Positions 25,779 through 34,515 of a DNA stretch of 64,000 bases are shown here, piece by piece. Below the pieces are notes generated by a model. It did not search any database, was not told the DNA's origin, and saw nothing but the letters and a program-made list of their open reading frames with translations. Position 1 is the first letter of the stretch. The number at the start of each line of letters is the position of its first letter. Origin of the DNA: UBA4971 sp029551185 (GTDB taxonomy: Bacteria; Bacillota; SHA-98; UBA4971); contig DAOSZN010000006.1 in assembly GCA_035593725.1 (NCBI GenBank), forward strand, positions 1 to 64,000. The letters run 5' to 3'. The position numbers and the translations under genes were made by a program.

Positions 25779-27092
25779 TTAGCTTAGTGCTCTGACATTA
25801 TCTGCAAACGCAGATTTCACTACCAACTGCCTAAACTCCTCATTACTCTTTGTATGACGGAGACGTTCAATAATGAGTTCAGTCATTTCCTGTGCACCCA
25901 GATTCGCCATGGCTCGCCGCAACAGGTACATCATATTTAACTCCTCTTCAGTAAGAAGAAGCTCTTCCTTACGCGTTCCGGACTTATTGATGTCGATTGC
26001 CGGGAAAATGCGTTTTTCAGAAAGCTTACGGTCAAGATGCAGTTCCATATTGCCTGTGCCTTTGAATTCCTCATAAATAACATCATCCATGCGACTGCCT
26101 GTTTCAACCAGCGCTGTCGCAATAATAGTAAGGCTTCCGCCTTCCTCGATGTTTCTCGCTGCACCGAAGAACCTCTTTGGACTTCTAAGCGCGTTAGGAT
26201 CAAGCCCTCCTGACAGAGTCCGCCCACTTGGCGGTTCAACGAGGTTATAAGCTCTGGCAAGCCTGGTGATACTGTCCATCAAAATCACTACATCTTTGGA
26301 GTGCTCCACAAGCCGCTTCGCCCGCTCCAGCACCATTTCCGCTACTCTTATGTGATTCTCAGGCGGAAGGTCAAATGTAGAACTCATTACAAGGCCTTTT
26401 ACAGACCGCTCCATGTCTGTTACTTCCTCCGGACGCTCATCGATGAGCAAAACCAAAAGAACAACTTCAGGATGATTAGTGGTAATCGAGTTGGCCAGCT
26501 TCTTAAGCACAGTGGTTTTACCTGCCTTAGGAGGTGAAACTATAAGGCCACGCTGCCCTTTTCCCAGAGGCGCCACTAAGTCTATCATCCGAGTGGTTAT
26601 TTCTCTTGGGGAGGTCTCAAGGTGTAGTCTGTCATTAGGATATATCGGAGTAAGATCCTCAAAAAACAGCCTCCTTGTGGCACTGTCAGGGTCAGCCCCA
26701 TTTACTGCCTCCACCCTGAGAAGAGCAAAATACTTTTCATTATCCTTCGGCGGTCTTATCTGCCCCGATATCTCATCCCCCGTGCGGAGGGCAAATCTTC
26801 TTATCTGTGAAGGCGAGACATAAATGTCATCAGGACTTGGATTCAAGCCGACTACCCTAAGAAAGCCAAATCCGTCGTTCATGATTTCCAGTATACCGTC
26901 AGCGAAAATCAGCCCTTCCTTCTCCGCGCGCACCTTCAATATCTCGAACACCAAGTCTTTCTTTCTGAGTTTTGACACCCCGGCGATGCCCAAATCTCGC
27001 GCAACCTCGTGCAATTCTTGGATTGTTTTCGCCTCAAGGTCACCGAGGTTCATCGCTGGGTCTTCATTGTGGTTTTGACCATTTCGCGCCAT
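25779..27092 (-). CDS. rho: Transcription termination factor Rho
   Basis: Hexameric RNA helicase that ends transcription. N-terminal helical domain (DLEAKTIQELHEVARDLGI), cold-shock-like RNA-binding domain (EGILEIMNDGFGFLRV...YVSPSQIRRFALRTGDEI) and RecA-type ATPase domain with Walker A SPPKAGKTT, the Q-loop and R-loop region DSITRLARAYN. No large N-terminal insertion. The start is uncertain: ATG at 27092 lies 13 bases from AGGAAAGG; an upstream in-frame ATG sits at 27128. A good promoter stands about 95 bases upstream. Confidence 0.95.
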   Translation of the reverse strand: MARNGQNHNEDPAMNLGDLEAKTIQELHEVARDLGIAGVSKLRKKDLVFEILKVRAEKEGLIFADGILEIMNDGFGFLRVVGLNPSPDDIYVSPSQIRRFALRTGDEISGQIRPPKDNEKYFALLRVEAVNGADPDSATRRLFFEDLTPIYPNDRLHLETSPREITTRMIDLVAPLGKGQRGLIVSPPKAGKTTVLKKLANSITTNHPEVVLLVLLIDERPEEVTDMERSVKGLVMSSTFDLPPENHIRVAEMVLERAKRLVEHSKDVVILMDSITRLARAYNLVEPPSGRTLSGGLDPNALRSPKRFFGAARNIEEGGSLTIIATALVETGSRMDDVIYEEFKGTGNMELHLDRKLSEKRIFPAIDINKSGTRKEELLLTEEELNMMYLLRRAMANLGAQEMTELIIERLRHTKSNEEFRQLVVKSAFADNVRALS

Positions 27093-27187
27093 GCACGTAT
27101 CATTCCCTTTCCTGTAATTTTTGCACATCTGACGTACTCTTGCCAGACTCCCTCATCTTCCGAGACTTGCTACCAGGGACTTGCGAT

Positions 27188-27217
27188 ACTATAAAAATCC
27201 GTGCGTGCACCTGCCAA
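27188..27217 (-). promoter_or_regulatory. Probable sigma-A promoter of rho
   Basis: Minus strand: TTGGCA (27212-27217), 18-base spacer, TATAGT (27188-27193); each box has one mismatch to consensus. It predicts a leader of roughly 90 bases before rho. Confidence 0.6.
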
Positions 27218-27528
27218 GACCCATTTACGGTATGAAATTAGCAAGAATTAAAAGAACCGCCTCGTCGCTGAGATGGAGAAGAATCTCTGCCTAATACACT
27301 GTATTCTTGAAAAGTTGCCAGGGAGACTTCATTAGGATTGAAAAGCACCTCTTGAAACTCATAACGACTGCGGACAAATAGGTATCGCTATGTGAAGAAT
27401 ACAACACCGAGATACCGGACCATCAAGATAATGTGGGATGACAGACTGACTTATCATTAAACTTCGTCACCCACGCTCCGATTCCTTCTGAAAGTTTCAA
27501 ACTGCTCTTCTAAATAAAGTCAAGCATA
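27218..27528. other. Intergenic region between pyrG and rho, no gene seen
   Basis: I find no open frame with a ribosome binding site and no clear terminator after pyrG. A TTGACT element lies on the minus strand near 27517-27522 but has no good -10 partner. The stretch is more AT-rich than neighbouring genes. Confidence 0.5.
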
Positions 27529-29160
27529 TTATATCCCTAAGATCTCCTGATTAAACCCTGCTTGTTTCAGAATCGCCTGCATAAACTGAGAAAACAGGGG
27601 GTGAGGACGGTTCGGCCTCGACTTGAACTCAGGATGAAACTGAGTTCCCAGGAACCACGGATGACCTTTCAACTCGACAATCTCAATGTGACGGCTGTCA
27701 AGGGACATGGCCGTTGTCACCATGCCTGACGCATCCAGCATATCCTTGTATGAAGTATTGATTTCGAATCTATGTCTGTGTCGCTCATAGATTATATCAC
27801 TTCCGTACGCCGCCTCTGCAATAGAACCGGGCATCACCTTACACGGCAAGGCGCCCAGTCTCATGGTGCCGCCGAGTTCTTCAACCCCCTCCTGACCGGG
27901 AAGACGCCTGACTATTGGATGAGGAGTATCAGGATCACACTCTGTGGTATTTGCGTTCTTAAGCCCCAAGACTGACCTGGCGTATTCCACAACAGCGCAT
28001 TGAAGCCCCAGGCAAAGCCCGAAAAACGGCACATTGTTCTCTCTGGCGTAACGTGCAGCGACAATCTTGCCTTCTACTCCCCTACATCCGAACCCTCCCG
28101 GAACGATAATGCCGTGGACATCGCCGATAACCTTCTCGGGATCATCAGTCTCCAGGAGTTCAGAATTGACCCACGAAATGTCTACCTGTGTTTCACAAGC
28201 TACTCCTGCGTGTCGTAATGCTTCAACAGTGCTAAGATACGCATCAGGCAAGGCGACATACTTCCCGACGATAGCCACCTTGACAACACGCTTGGGATTA
28301 AGCAACCGAAAGACCATATCTCTCCATTCTGAAAGATCTCTCTCACCGGCCAGGCGTTGGAGGCCCAATCGTTCAATGACAATGTCGTCCAATCCTTCGC
28401 TCTCAAAAGCCAAAGGCACCTCATACATGGTCTCTGCATCGAGGTTAGGTATGACCGCACGTTCATCTATATCACAAAACAGAGCGATTTTCGCTTTGAT
28501 CTCATCAGACAACGGGCACTCAGATCGTGCGACTATTACATCAGGCTGTATTCCGATGCTTCTGAGCTCCTTAACACTGTGCTGCGTGGGCTTTGTCTTT
28601 AACTCCCCTGCTACCTTAAGATAAGGGACTAACGTGACATGTATGTACATGACGCTCTCGCGTCCCAGATCACTACGGAGCTGTCTGATAGCTTCAAGGA
28701 AAGGCAGACTTTCAATGTCACCGACTGTGCCCCCGATTTCAACCAGCACAACATCAGCCCCGGATTCTTCCCCTGTCTGAATAATCCTGGATTTGATTTC
28801 ATTTGTCACGTGTGGAATAACTTGAACAGTCCCACCGAGGAAACCGCCTTTTCGCTCTCGGTTAATTATGGACCAGTATATCATCCCTGTGGTAATGTTA
28901 TTGCCTCTGGCAAGATCCACATCAATAAACCGCTCGTAATGTCCAAGATCCAGGTCGGTCTCAGCACCGTCTTCTGTAACGAATACCTCTCCATGTTGAT
29001 ACGGGCTCATTGTGCCAGGATCCACGTTAATGTATGGATCCAGCTTCAAAGCAGTCACTCGGAGCCCCCTGCTTTTCAAAAGCCTCCCTATAGACGCGGC
29101 AGTAACGCCTTTACCCAGTCCTGAGACAACTCCGCCGGTCACAAACACATACTTTGCCAA
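27529..29160 (-). CDS. pyrG: CTP synthase
   Basis: Amidates UTP to CTP with glutamine. N-terminal synthase domain starts KYVFVTGGVVSGLGKGVTAASIG (P-loop), followed by the Mg/ATP residues of GEVFVTEDGAETDLDLGHYERF. The C-terminal class I glutamine amidotransferase has the nucleophile Cys in FFGLCLGLQ and the His-Glu pair in FHPEFKSRP. 543 residues, normal. TTG start with GGAGGG nine bases upstream. A TATAAT box lies at 29208-29213 on the minus strand without a good -35; initiation-site regulation by C supply, known for Bacillus pyrG, cannot be judged. Confidence 0.96.
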   Translation of the reverse strand: MAKYVFVTGGVVSGLGKGVTAASIGRLLKSRGLRVTALKLDPYINVDPGTMSPYQHGEVFVTEDGAETDLDLGHYERFIDVDLARGNNITTGMIYWSIINRERKGGFLGGTVQVIPHVTNEIKSRIIQTGEESGADVVLVEIGGTVGDIESLPFLEAIRQLRSDLGRESVMYIHVTLVPYLKVAGELKTKPTQHSVKELRSIGIQPDVIVARSECPLSDEIKAKIALFCDIDERAVIPNLDAETMYEVPLAFESEGLDDIVIERLGLQRLAGERDLSEWRDMVFRLLNPKRVVKVAIVGKYVALPDAYLSTVEALRHAGVACETQVDISWVNSELLETDDPEKVIGDVHGIIVPGGFGCRGVEGKIVAARYARENNVPFFGLCLGLQCAVVEYARSVLGLKNANTTECDPDTPHPIVRRLPGQEGVEELGGTMRLGALPCKVMPGSIAEAAYGSDIIYERHRHRFEINTSYKDMLDASGMVTTAMSLDSRHIEIVELKGHPWFLGTQFHPEFKSRPNRPHPLFSQFMQAILKQAGFNQEILGI

Positions 29161-29258
29161 GGTCCCTTTCCCTCCTGCTACAAATAAAGCAACTGACCTG
29201 CGCGAATATTATACCCCGGAGAAATCCGTTCCTTTGACATTAATCACAATAAGGTCAA

Positions 29259-29909
29259 TTACAGCTTCAACACATATACTGTAGTATCCTCAGGCAGAGC
29301 GCCCGGAGTCAATTCAAGCTCGTTACAGTCCAGCCTCACTACGTTATCGTAACCTTCAAGAAATTCATCTACCTTTGCGATAGGCCAGTCGCGAACTGTG
29401 TTTGTCTTGTAATGCATAGGTATCACAACCTTCGGGCAAGTGGCTGCAACAAGTCTCTTGGCGCCTGCTGCATCAATAGTGTAATGCCCTCCGCAAGGCA
29501 CAAGAAGCACATCTGCTTGACCGATAGCGTTAAGTTGCGAAGACGTAAGATCATGTCCGATATCACCCATATGGACTATTCTGACTCCATCAGTTTCAAT
29601 GATGAATACCCGGTTTTTGCCGCGCTTTGCTCCGTGTTCAGCATCATGCCATGTTTCAACAGAAGAGATCCTGGTCCTGTCATCCTTGTATTCTCCCTCT
29701 GCTTTCAGCACCACCGGGTTCCCGCGAGCCACAGAGACATTATTGTGGTCAAAATGATCGTGACTGGATGTCACAACATCTGCGGAAACATCAGGAAGAC
29801 GATAACCTACAGTCTCGTCAAACGGGTCAGTAAGAATCCTTGTGCCGGATGTCGACGTTATCAAAAAACATGAATGACCAAACCACCTAATTTGAAGCTT
29901 CGCTGTCAT
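29259..29909 (-). CDS. UPF0173 metallo-beta-lactamase-fold hydrolase
   Basis: 216-residue protein of the MBL fold. Metal-binding motif SSHDHFDHNN (HxHxDH) near residue 50, the strand VRIVHMGDIGHDL and the late HYKTNT supply the remaining expected ligands. The opening IRWFGHSCFLI is characteristic of UPF0173 (YtkL-like) proteins. Substrate unknown. It overlaps the preceding membrane-protein gene by 23 bases, so the two are one transcript and perhaps translationally coupled. Confidence 0.87.
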   Translation of the reverse strand: MTAKLQIRWFGHSCFLITSTSGTRILTDPFDETVGYRLPDVSADVVTSSHDHFDHNNVSVARGNPVVLKAEGEYKDDRTRISSVETWHDAEHGAKRGKNRVFIIETDGVRIVHMGDIGHDLTSSQLNAIGQADVLLVPCGGHYTIDAAGAKRLVAATCPKVVIPMHYKTNTVRDWPIAKVDEFLEGYDNVVRLDCNELELTPGALPEDTTVYVLKL

Positions 29910-30618
29910 TTTGCTCTTCCCCTTCCATATTTGAAATCACACCGTAGCGTTCAAGGAGAATCACAGTAGCCCTATTCCCCAAAAAACTGACAAAGCCCAA
30001 ATATGCCATGCAGAATACAGGCGGGACAAATCTCAGAGAGAGAACAGCCACTGCCACTTGAAATACTAGGATAATCAGAGAATAGAAAGGGTTGGCCAGT
30101 GTAAGTAATGCAGCGTTCTTAAGGGTTTTTATAAACCCCAAATCTTGATTGATTGCCACCGGAAATAAGTATATTGAAATCATGGCAATAAACAGCAAGA
30201 AATATGCAAAAGCCAATCCGATTATTTTTACGAGCCACGCAGGCCTTGCCAAGAACCATACTATATCAAAGACCAGTATACTTGCAAGGGCTACTCCCAC
30301 ACCGGATATAGCCAGGCTTCTCCCGAAGAACTTTCTCAGGCCAAAGATAAAATCTCTCGGCACAACATAATCACCTTGAAGGATAAGACTCGTCACATAA
30401 AAACCTGCACCGATTAAGGGGGATGTCAAAACAATTACCACAGGCACTGACACAAGAAGAGACTCGACGAAAAAACTCATGAGAAATATCACACCTGCTG
30501 CAACAGCGAACCAAACAATACTTATCAGCAGTACAGTGCCAAGGTACCCGTAAGTATCCTTAAGCGCGCCGGAAATGGCGGCCCAGGCTTGTGAAACCTC
30601 GTCCCTAAACCTCTTCAT
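29887..30618 (-). CDS. DUF624-like (YesL-type) membrane protein
   Basis: About six hydrophobic helices in 243 residues. The pattern of an N-terminal helix pair, a short soluble loop with DFIFGLRKFFGRSLAISG and a late LANPFYSLIILVFQV resembles DUF624/YesL proteins; the match is by general appearance only. It follows argS by 32 bases. Function unknown. Confidence 0.6.
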   Translation of the reverse strand: MKRFRDEVSQAWAAISGALKDTYGYLGTVLLISIVWFAVAAGVIFLMSFFVESLLVSVPVVIVLTSPLIGAGFYVTSLILQGDYVVPRDFIFGLRKFFGRSLAISGVGVALASILVFDIVWFLARPAWLVKIIGLAFAYFLLFIAMISIYLFPVAINQDLGFIKTLKNAALLTLANPFYSLIILVFQVAVAVLSLRFVPPVFCMAYLGFVSFLGNRATVILLERYGVISNMEGEEQNDSEASN

Positions 30619-30650
30619 GATTAGTCTCCAACCTCAGTATTTTCCTGCAC

Positions 30651-32345
30651 CTACATCTCGTGGGGAGCAGATATTCCAAGAAGGCCCAAGACATTGGCAA
30701 GCACTGTTCTGACTGCCTCGGAAAGCCCAAGTCTTGCCACGGTTAAATCAGGATCCTCATTAATCACTCTATGGCTATTGTAAAACGAATGGAAAAGCCC
30801 TGCAAGATCCAACGCATAGCCCGCTAATCGATTAGGCGCGCGTTCAATAGCGCTCATTGCCACCTCGTCAGGGTAGGATGCAAGTTTCCGTATAATGTCA
30901 AGTTCAATCTCCTCAGTAAGGTTGGAAAAGTCAATCCCCCCTGTGTCACTAAGGTTTATCCCTCTCCCCTCAGCTTGTCTAAATATGCTGGAAATCCTGG
31001 CATGGGCATACTGGATATAGTAGACAGGGTTGGCTTGTGAATGCTCTTTGGCAAGGCTGAGGTCAAATTCCAGGTGACTCTCAATATTCCTCATCAATAG
31101 GAAGTAACGGGCCGCGTCTTTGCCGACCTCATCTATGAGCTCATCCATGGTCACGAACTCGCCGGCGCGTTTCGACATTTTGACACGTTCGCCGCGGGAC
31201 ATAAGGGACAGGAACTGCAGGAGCAAAACTTCCAGGCTACTGCCGGGATACCCCAGCGCTTCGAGGCCGGCTCTGGTCGGTATTACATGGCCATGGTGGT
31301 CAGGACCCCATATATTGATCAACAGGTCAAATCCTCGCTCGAGTTTATTTCTGTGATATGCAATATCTCCGGCAAGGTATGTGTAGTCCCCGTCGCTCTT
31401 TACAACTACTCTGTCTTTCTCATCACCAAATTCAGTAGTGCGCAACCAAAGCGCACCGTCTGCCTCGTATACCATGCCCCTTTGCGTTAAGATCTCAATA
31501 ACCTCTTGGACTGCGCCTGCATCGACCAACTTCCTTTCACTGAACCATACGTCAAACTCCACCCCGAAGCGAGCAAGGGAAGCCTTTTGCTCTTCAAGCA
31601 TACAGGAAAGCGCAAAGTCCCGGAAAAACTCACCTCTTTTTTCAGCGTCCATGGCTTCAAGCTTCTTGGAGTGCTTATCCATGGCTAAGCGAGCTATGTC
31701 AACAATGTAGGCCCCCTGATATCCCCACTCAGGGAATTCTACATCTTCGCCTTTAAGTTCAAGATATCTCAGTTCGCAAGAGGCGCCAAGCACATTGATC
31801 TGGCCGCCGGCATCATTTATGTAATACTCGGTAGAAACATCATGGCCTGAGGCCTCAAGGATATTTGCCAAAGAGGCGCCGACTGCGGCTGCCCTGGCAT
31901 TTACTACATTCATGGGACCGGTGGGATTTGCGCTGACAAACTCCAAGAGAATCTTACGGCCATGTCCCATATCAGACCTGCCGTATTGAGCCCCCGATTT
32001 CAAAATGACCTTTAATACATCTTCCAGCCACTCGCGTCCAAGGAAAAAATTGATAAATCCGGGACCGGCTATTTCAACATGTTGAATATAACGAGTCTTG
32101 TCCTTTTCTATATCCATATTGCCCACTATCGTCTCAGCGACATCCCGAGGCTTCTTCTTTACCTTTCCTGCCAGGATAAGTGCGATAGGTGTGGCAAAAT
32201 CACCGTGAGCTTTCTCCCTTGTATACTCCACCGGAATATCCCTGTCAGAAAAATCTCCTAATACCTCAAGAATCCCTGATCTTGCCAGGCCGGCGATAAT
32301 ACCGCTTTGAATTTCGCGCCTGACATCATCAACTACATTGTACAA
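30651..32345 (-). CDS. argS: Arginyl-tRNA synthetase (unusual HIGH motif)
   Basis: Class I synthetase charging tRNA-Arg. N-terminal Add-1 domain (residues 1-100), catalytic Rossmann domain, KMSKRAGEFVTMDELI loop and C-terminal anticodon domain ending LGLLGISAPHEM. At the position of HIGH (146-149) the sequence reads NVVN in SANPTGPMNVVNARAAAVG; most ArgS have HVGN or HVGH there. 564 residues, normal. TTG start with AGGAGGGG about eight bases upstream. No tandem argS in the window. Confidence 0.93.
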   Translation of the reverse strand: MYNVVDDVRREIQSGIIAGLARSGILEVLGDFSDRDIPVEYTREKAHGDFATPIALILAGKVKKKPRDVAETIVGNMDIEKDKTRYIQHVEIAGPGFINFFLGREWLEDVLKVILKSGAQYGRSDMGHGRKILLEFVSANPTGPMNVVNARAAAVGASLANILEASGHDVSTEYYINDAGGQINVLGASCELRYLELKGEDVEFPEWGYQGAYIVDIARLAMDKHSKKLEAMDAEKRGEFFRDFALSCMLEEQKASLARFGVEFDVWFSERKLVDAGAVQEVIEILTQRGMVYEADGALWLRTTEFGDEKDRVVVKSDGDYTYLAGDIAYHRNKLERGFDLLINIWGPDHHGHVIPTRAGLEALGYPGSSLEVLLLQFLSLMSRGERVKMSKRAGEFVTMDELIDEVGKDAARYFLLMRNIESHLEFDLSLAKEHSQANPVYYIQYAHARISSIFRQAEGRGINLSDTGGIDFSNLTEEIELDIIRKLASYPDEVAMSAIERAPNRLAGYALDLAGLFHSFYNSHRVINEDPDLTVARLGLSEAVRTVLANVLGLLGISAPHEM

Positions 32346-32401
32346 CCCGGTCCCCTCCTGTACGCCAATCCACTAAGTGCAAGATCAAACCACGTTTTTC
32401 A

Positions 32402-33676
32402 TTATAGCACAGATGAGCTTATTACTCCCATCATCTCTTCCTCTTCCTCAATAGGGCCGACCGCAGCTAAACTCAGCTTCTCTTTCCTGAGCAAATCCCC
32501 TGCCACGCTTTGTATCTCATCCGGCGTTACAGCCTCAATTCGTTGGAGAACCTCCTCCACAGGGATTATCTTGCCGGACAACACCATATGCCCCCCATGT
32601 CTTAGAGCCAGACTGAGAGTATCCTCCAACCTCAAAGAAAGGCTGCCTTTATAGAAGTCCTTTGCTCTACGAAGTTCAGCAGCAGATACAGGCGTATCCC
32701 GAATTGTGGCTAATTGCCCAAGAATTACGTCTACCGCATCCTTGCAGGATTCTCCGTCGACTCCTGCATAAACACGCAATATTCCGGTATCAAGGTGTGG
32801 CGAATACTGAGATCCCACTGAATATGCCAGCCCTCGCTTTACCCTGACCTCCTGGAACAGTCTGGAGCTCATACCTTGGCCTAAAATGACGTCAAGTAGC
32901 TCCAGCGCATAACGCCGGGGATGAAGCCTATGATATCCGGGAAACCCCAATGCGATATTGGCCTGCTTGGTGTCTTGTTTCTCCACTCTTACAAACGGCC
33001 CTTCGGCCTTGGCTTCAACCGGCAGGAACGCCTTCTTCTTGCGGCTTTCTCTTTCTTGAAAGAAGCCTGTTACAGCGCGATTCACTTCTTCATGTGATAC
33101 GCAGCCTGCAACTGAGACTACGATATTTCCAGGATGATAGAAAGAAGCAAAGTAATCAAGAATTGCCTCTCTCGACATGGCTGCAATTGAGTCCACAGTC
33201 CCGGCTATGCTTCTCCCCATGGGATGACCGGGCCATACAAGATCCTCCAAAATCACATGAACCCATGAGTCGGGCCTGTCCCTTATCATGTTGATTTCTT
33301 CAATAATGACTCCCCGCTCCTTTTCTATGGATTCCTCCAGGAAAAGGGAATCTAAAACAACATCTGCGAGGACATCTATACCCAGTAAGAATTCGCTTGC
33401 AGGCACCTTCACCAGATAACATGTAGCCTCCTTGTCAGTGAAACCGTTAATGGATCCCCCAATTCCCTCTATCGCCTGGGATATTTCTAAGTTATCCTTG
33501 CGTTTTCGAGTCCCCTTGAATAATAGATGCTCGATAAAGTGAGAAACTCCGCTTATTTCCTGCGTTTCATACCTGGCGCCTGCGCCGATCCAAATGGTGC
33601 AAGACGCAGACCTCATATGAGGCATTTCATAGGTCACAACTCGAAGTCCGTTTTCCATTGATTGGATAGAAAGCAT
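32402..33676 (-). CDS. M16-family zinc metallopeptidase
   Basis: Pitrilysin/processing-peptidase family. Inverted zinc motif HFIEH at residues 46-50 and the downstream Glu in EKERGVIIEEINMIRD. The second, inactive half contains GQGMSSRLFQEVRVKRGLAYSVGSQ, typical of the R/Y pair that closes on substrate. 424 residues matches the YmxG-like bacterial peptidases. The ATG at 33676 has GAGGTGA six bases upstream. It directly follows the V-ATPase terminator. Confidence 0.9.
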   Translation of the reverse strand: MLSIQSMENGLRVVTYEMPHMRSASCTIWIGAGARYETQEISGVSHFIEHLLFKGTRKRKDNLEISQAIEGIGGSINGFTDKEATCYLVKVPASEFLLGIDVLADVVLDSLFLEESIEKERGVIIEEINMIRDRPDSWVHVILEDLVWPGHPMGRSIAGTVDSIAAMSREAILDYFASFYHPGNIVVSVAGCVSHEEVNRAVTGFFQERESRKKKAFLPVEAKAEGPFVRVEKQDTKQANIALGFPGYHRLHPRRYALELLDVILGQGMSSRLFQEVRVKRGLAYSVGSQYSPHLDTGILRVYAGVDGESCKDAVDVILGQLATIRDTPVSAAELRRAKDFYKGSLSLRLEDTLSLALRHGGHMVLSGKIIPVEEVLQRIEAVTPDEIQSVAGDLLRKEKLSLAAVGPIEEEEEMMGVISSSVL

Positions 33677-33710
33677 AATCAATCACCTCAGGATTAGCTT
33701 CTCCGGTTTT

Positions 33711-33762
33711 CAAAAGAGAAAACGCCCCCTATCCTTTGACACAATTTCAAAATCAGGGGGCG
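33711..33762 (-). terminator. Rho-independent terminator of the V/A-ATPase operon
   Basis: Stem CGCCCCCT (33723-33730) pairs perfectly with 33755-33762; on the minus strand TTTTCTCTTTTG follows directly. It lies 57 bases after the subunit D stop codon. Confidence 0.88.
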
Positions 33763-33818
33763 AAAAATCGTATGCTCTACGTGAAGCCTGACAGCTCCGC
33801 AATTGGTGTATATGTTAA

Positions 33819-34451
33819 TTACCCTCTCTTTTCTCTGACTATTTCCTTAACTTTCATGAGACGTGTCAGGTTACCCCGTTCAACTTCATCCAGTTTCATC
33901 ACAATATATCTGGCTGTCTCTTCAAGATCGGGAATAACTACATATTCTAAGGCATTGACCCTACGCCTGGTCTTTTCCAGCTCATCAGCAAGGAGTTCAA
34001 TGCTTTTCTCAACTTGCGCAAGTTCCACCAATTTCGGCACAATCTTTGTCAAGCCTTCCACAGCGTCATCCAGAGCCGCAGAAGTCCCGTAAAACCCATA
34101 AGGATATACGTCCTGCGCCTCACCGATTACCCAGGTAAGCTCAGGCACCTTAACGTTCATGATATTTCTCGAGCTCGCCTCTATTTTAGATTGAGCCCTG
34201 GAAACAAGGAGGGCTCCTTCTATCGCTTCTCTGTTCATCGTAGCTCTTGCTTCGAGGAATGCAGGTAGCGTGTGAGCAAGGGCAGCCTCTACCTCCTCGC
34301 GGAGTTCACGTTCCGCCCTAATTAACTCGAGAAAATGCTTCATGAGCTCATCGAGCTTGTCTTTCAGCAGTTTATGTCCTCGTTCTGCCATCACCAGCCG
34401 CTTCCTTGTTGAAAGAAGCTGCATCCGTGTGGCGCTTACTCTAATTTCCAT
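33819..34451 (-). CDS. ntpD: V/A-type ATPase subunit D (central stalk)
   Basis: Long antiparallel coiled-coil axle that turns inside the A3B3 head. Start EIRVSATRMQLLSTRKRLVMAERGHKLLKDK and end ARYIVMKLDEVERGNLTRLMKVKE are the two family-conserved helices. 210 residues, normal. The ribosome binding site is weak; GGGAGG lies 20 bases away. Last gene of the operon; the E. hirae operon continues with ntpH and ntpJ, which are missing here. Confidence 0.94.
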   Translation of the reverse strand: MEIRVSATRMQLLSTRKRLVMAERGHKLLKDKLDELMKHFLELIRAERELREEVEAALAHTLPAFLEARATMNREAIEGALLVSRAQSKIEASSRNIMNVKVPELTWVIGEAQDVYPYGFYGTSAALDDAVEGLTKIVPKLVELAQVEKSIELLADELEKTRRRVNALEYVVIPDLEETARYIVMKLDEVERGNLTRLMKVKEIVREKRG

Positions 34452-34515
34452 AGCTGCTCTAGAGCTAAGCCTCCCTCCTGCACCGGGCCGTGCCCGCTCC
34501 TAATACCCCTTTTCA

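Noticed and set aside
28067..28624. 185-codon plus-strand open frame inside pyrG
   Set aside because: Antisense shadow of pyrG; composition is Ser/Thr/Pro-rich, as expected from a reversed coding frame.
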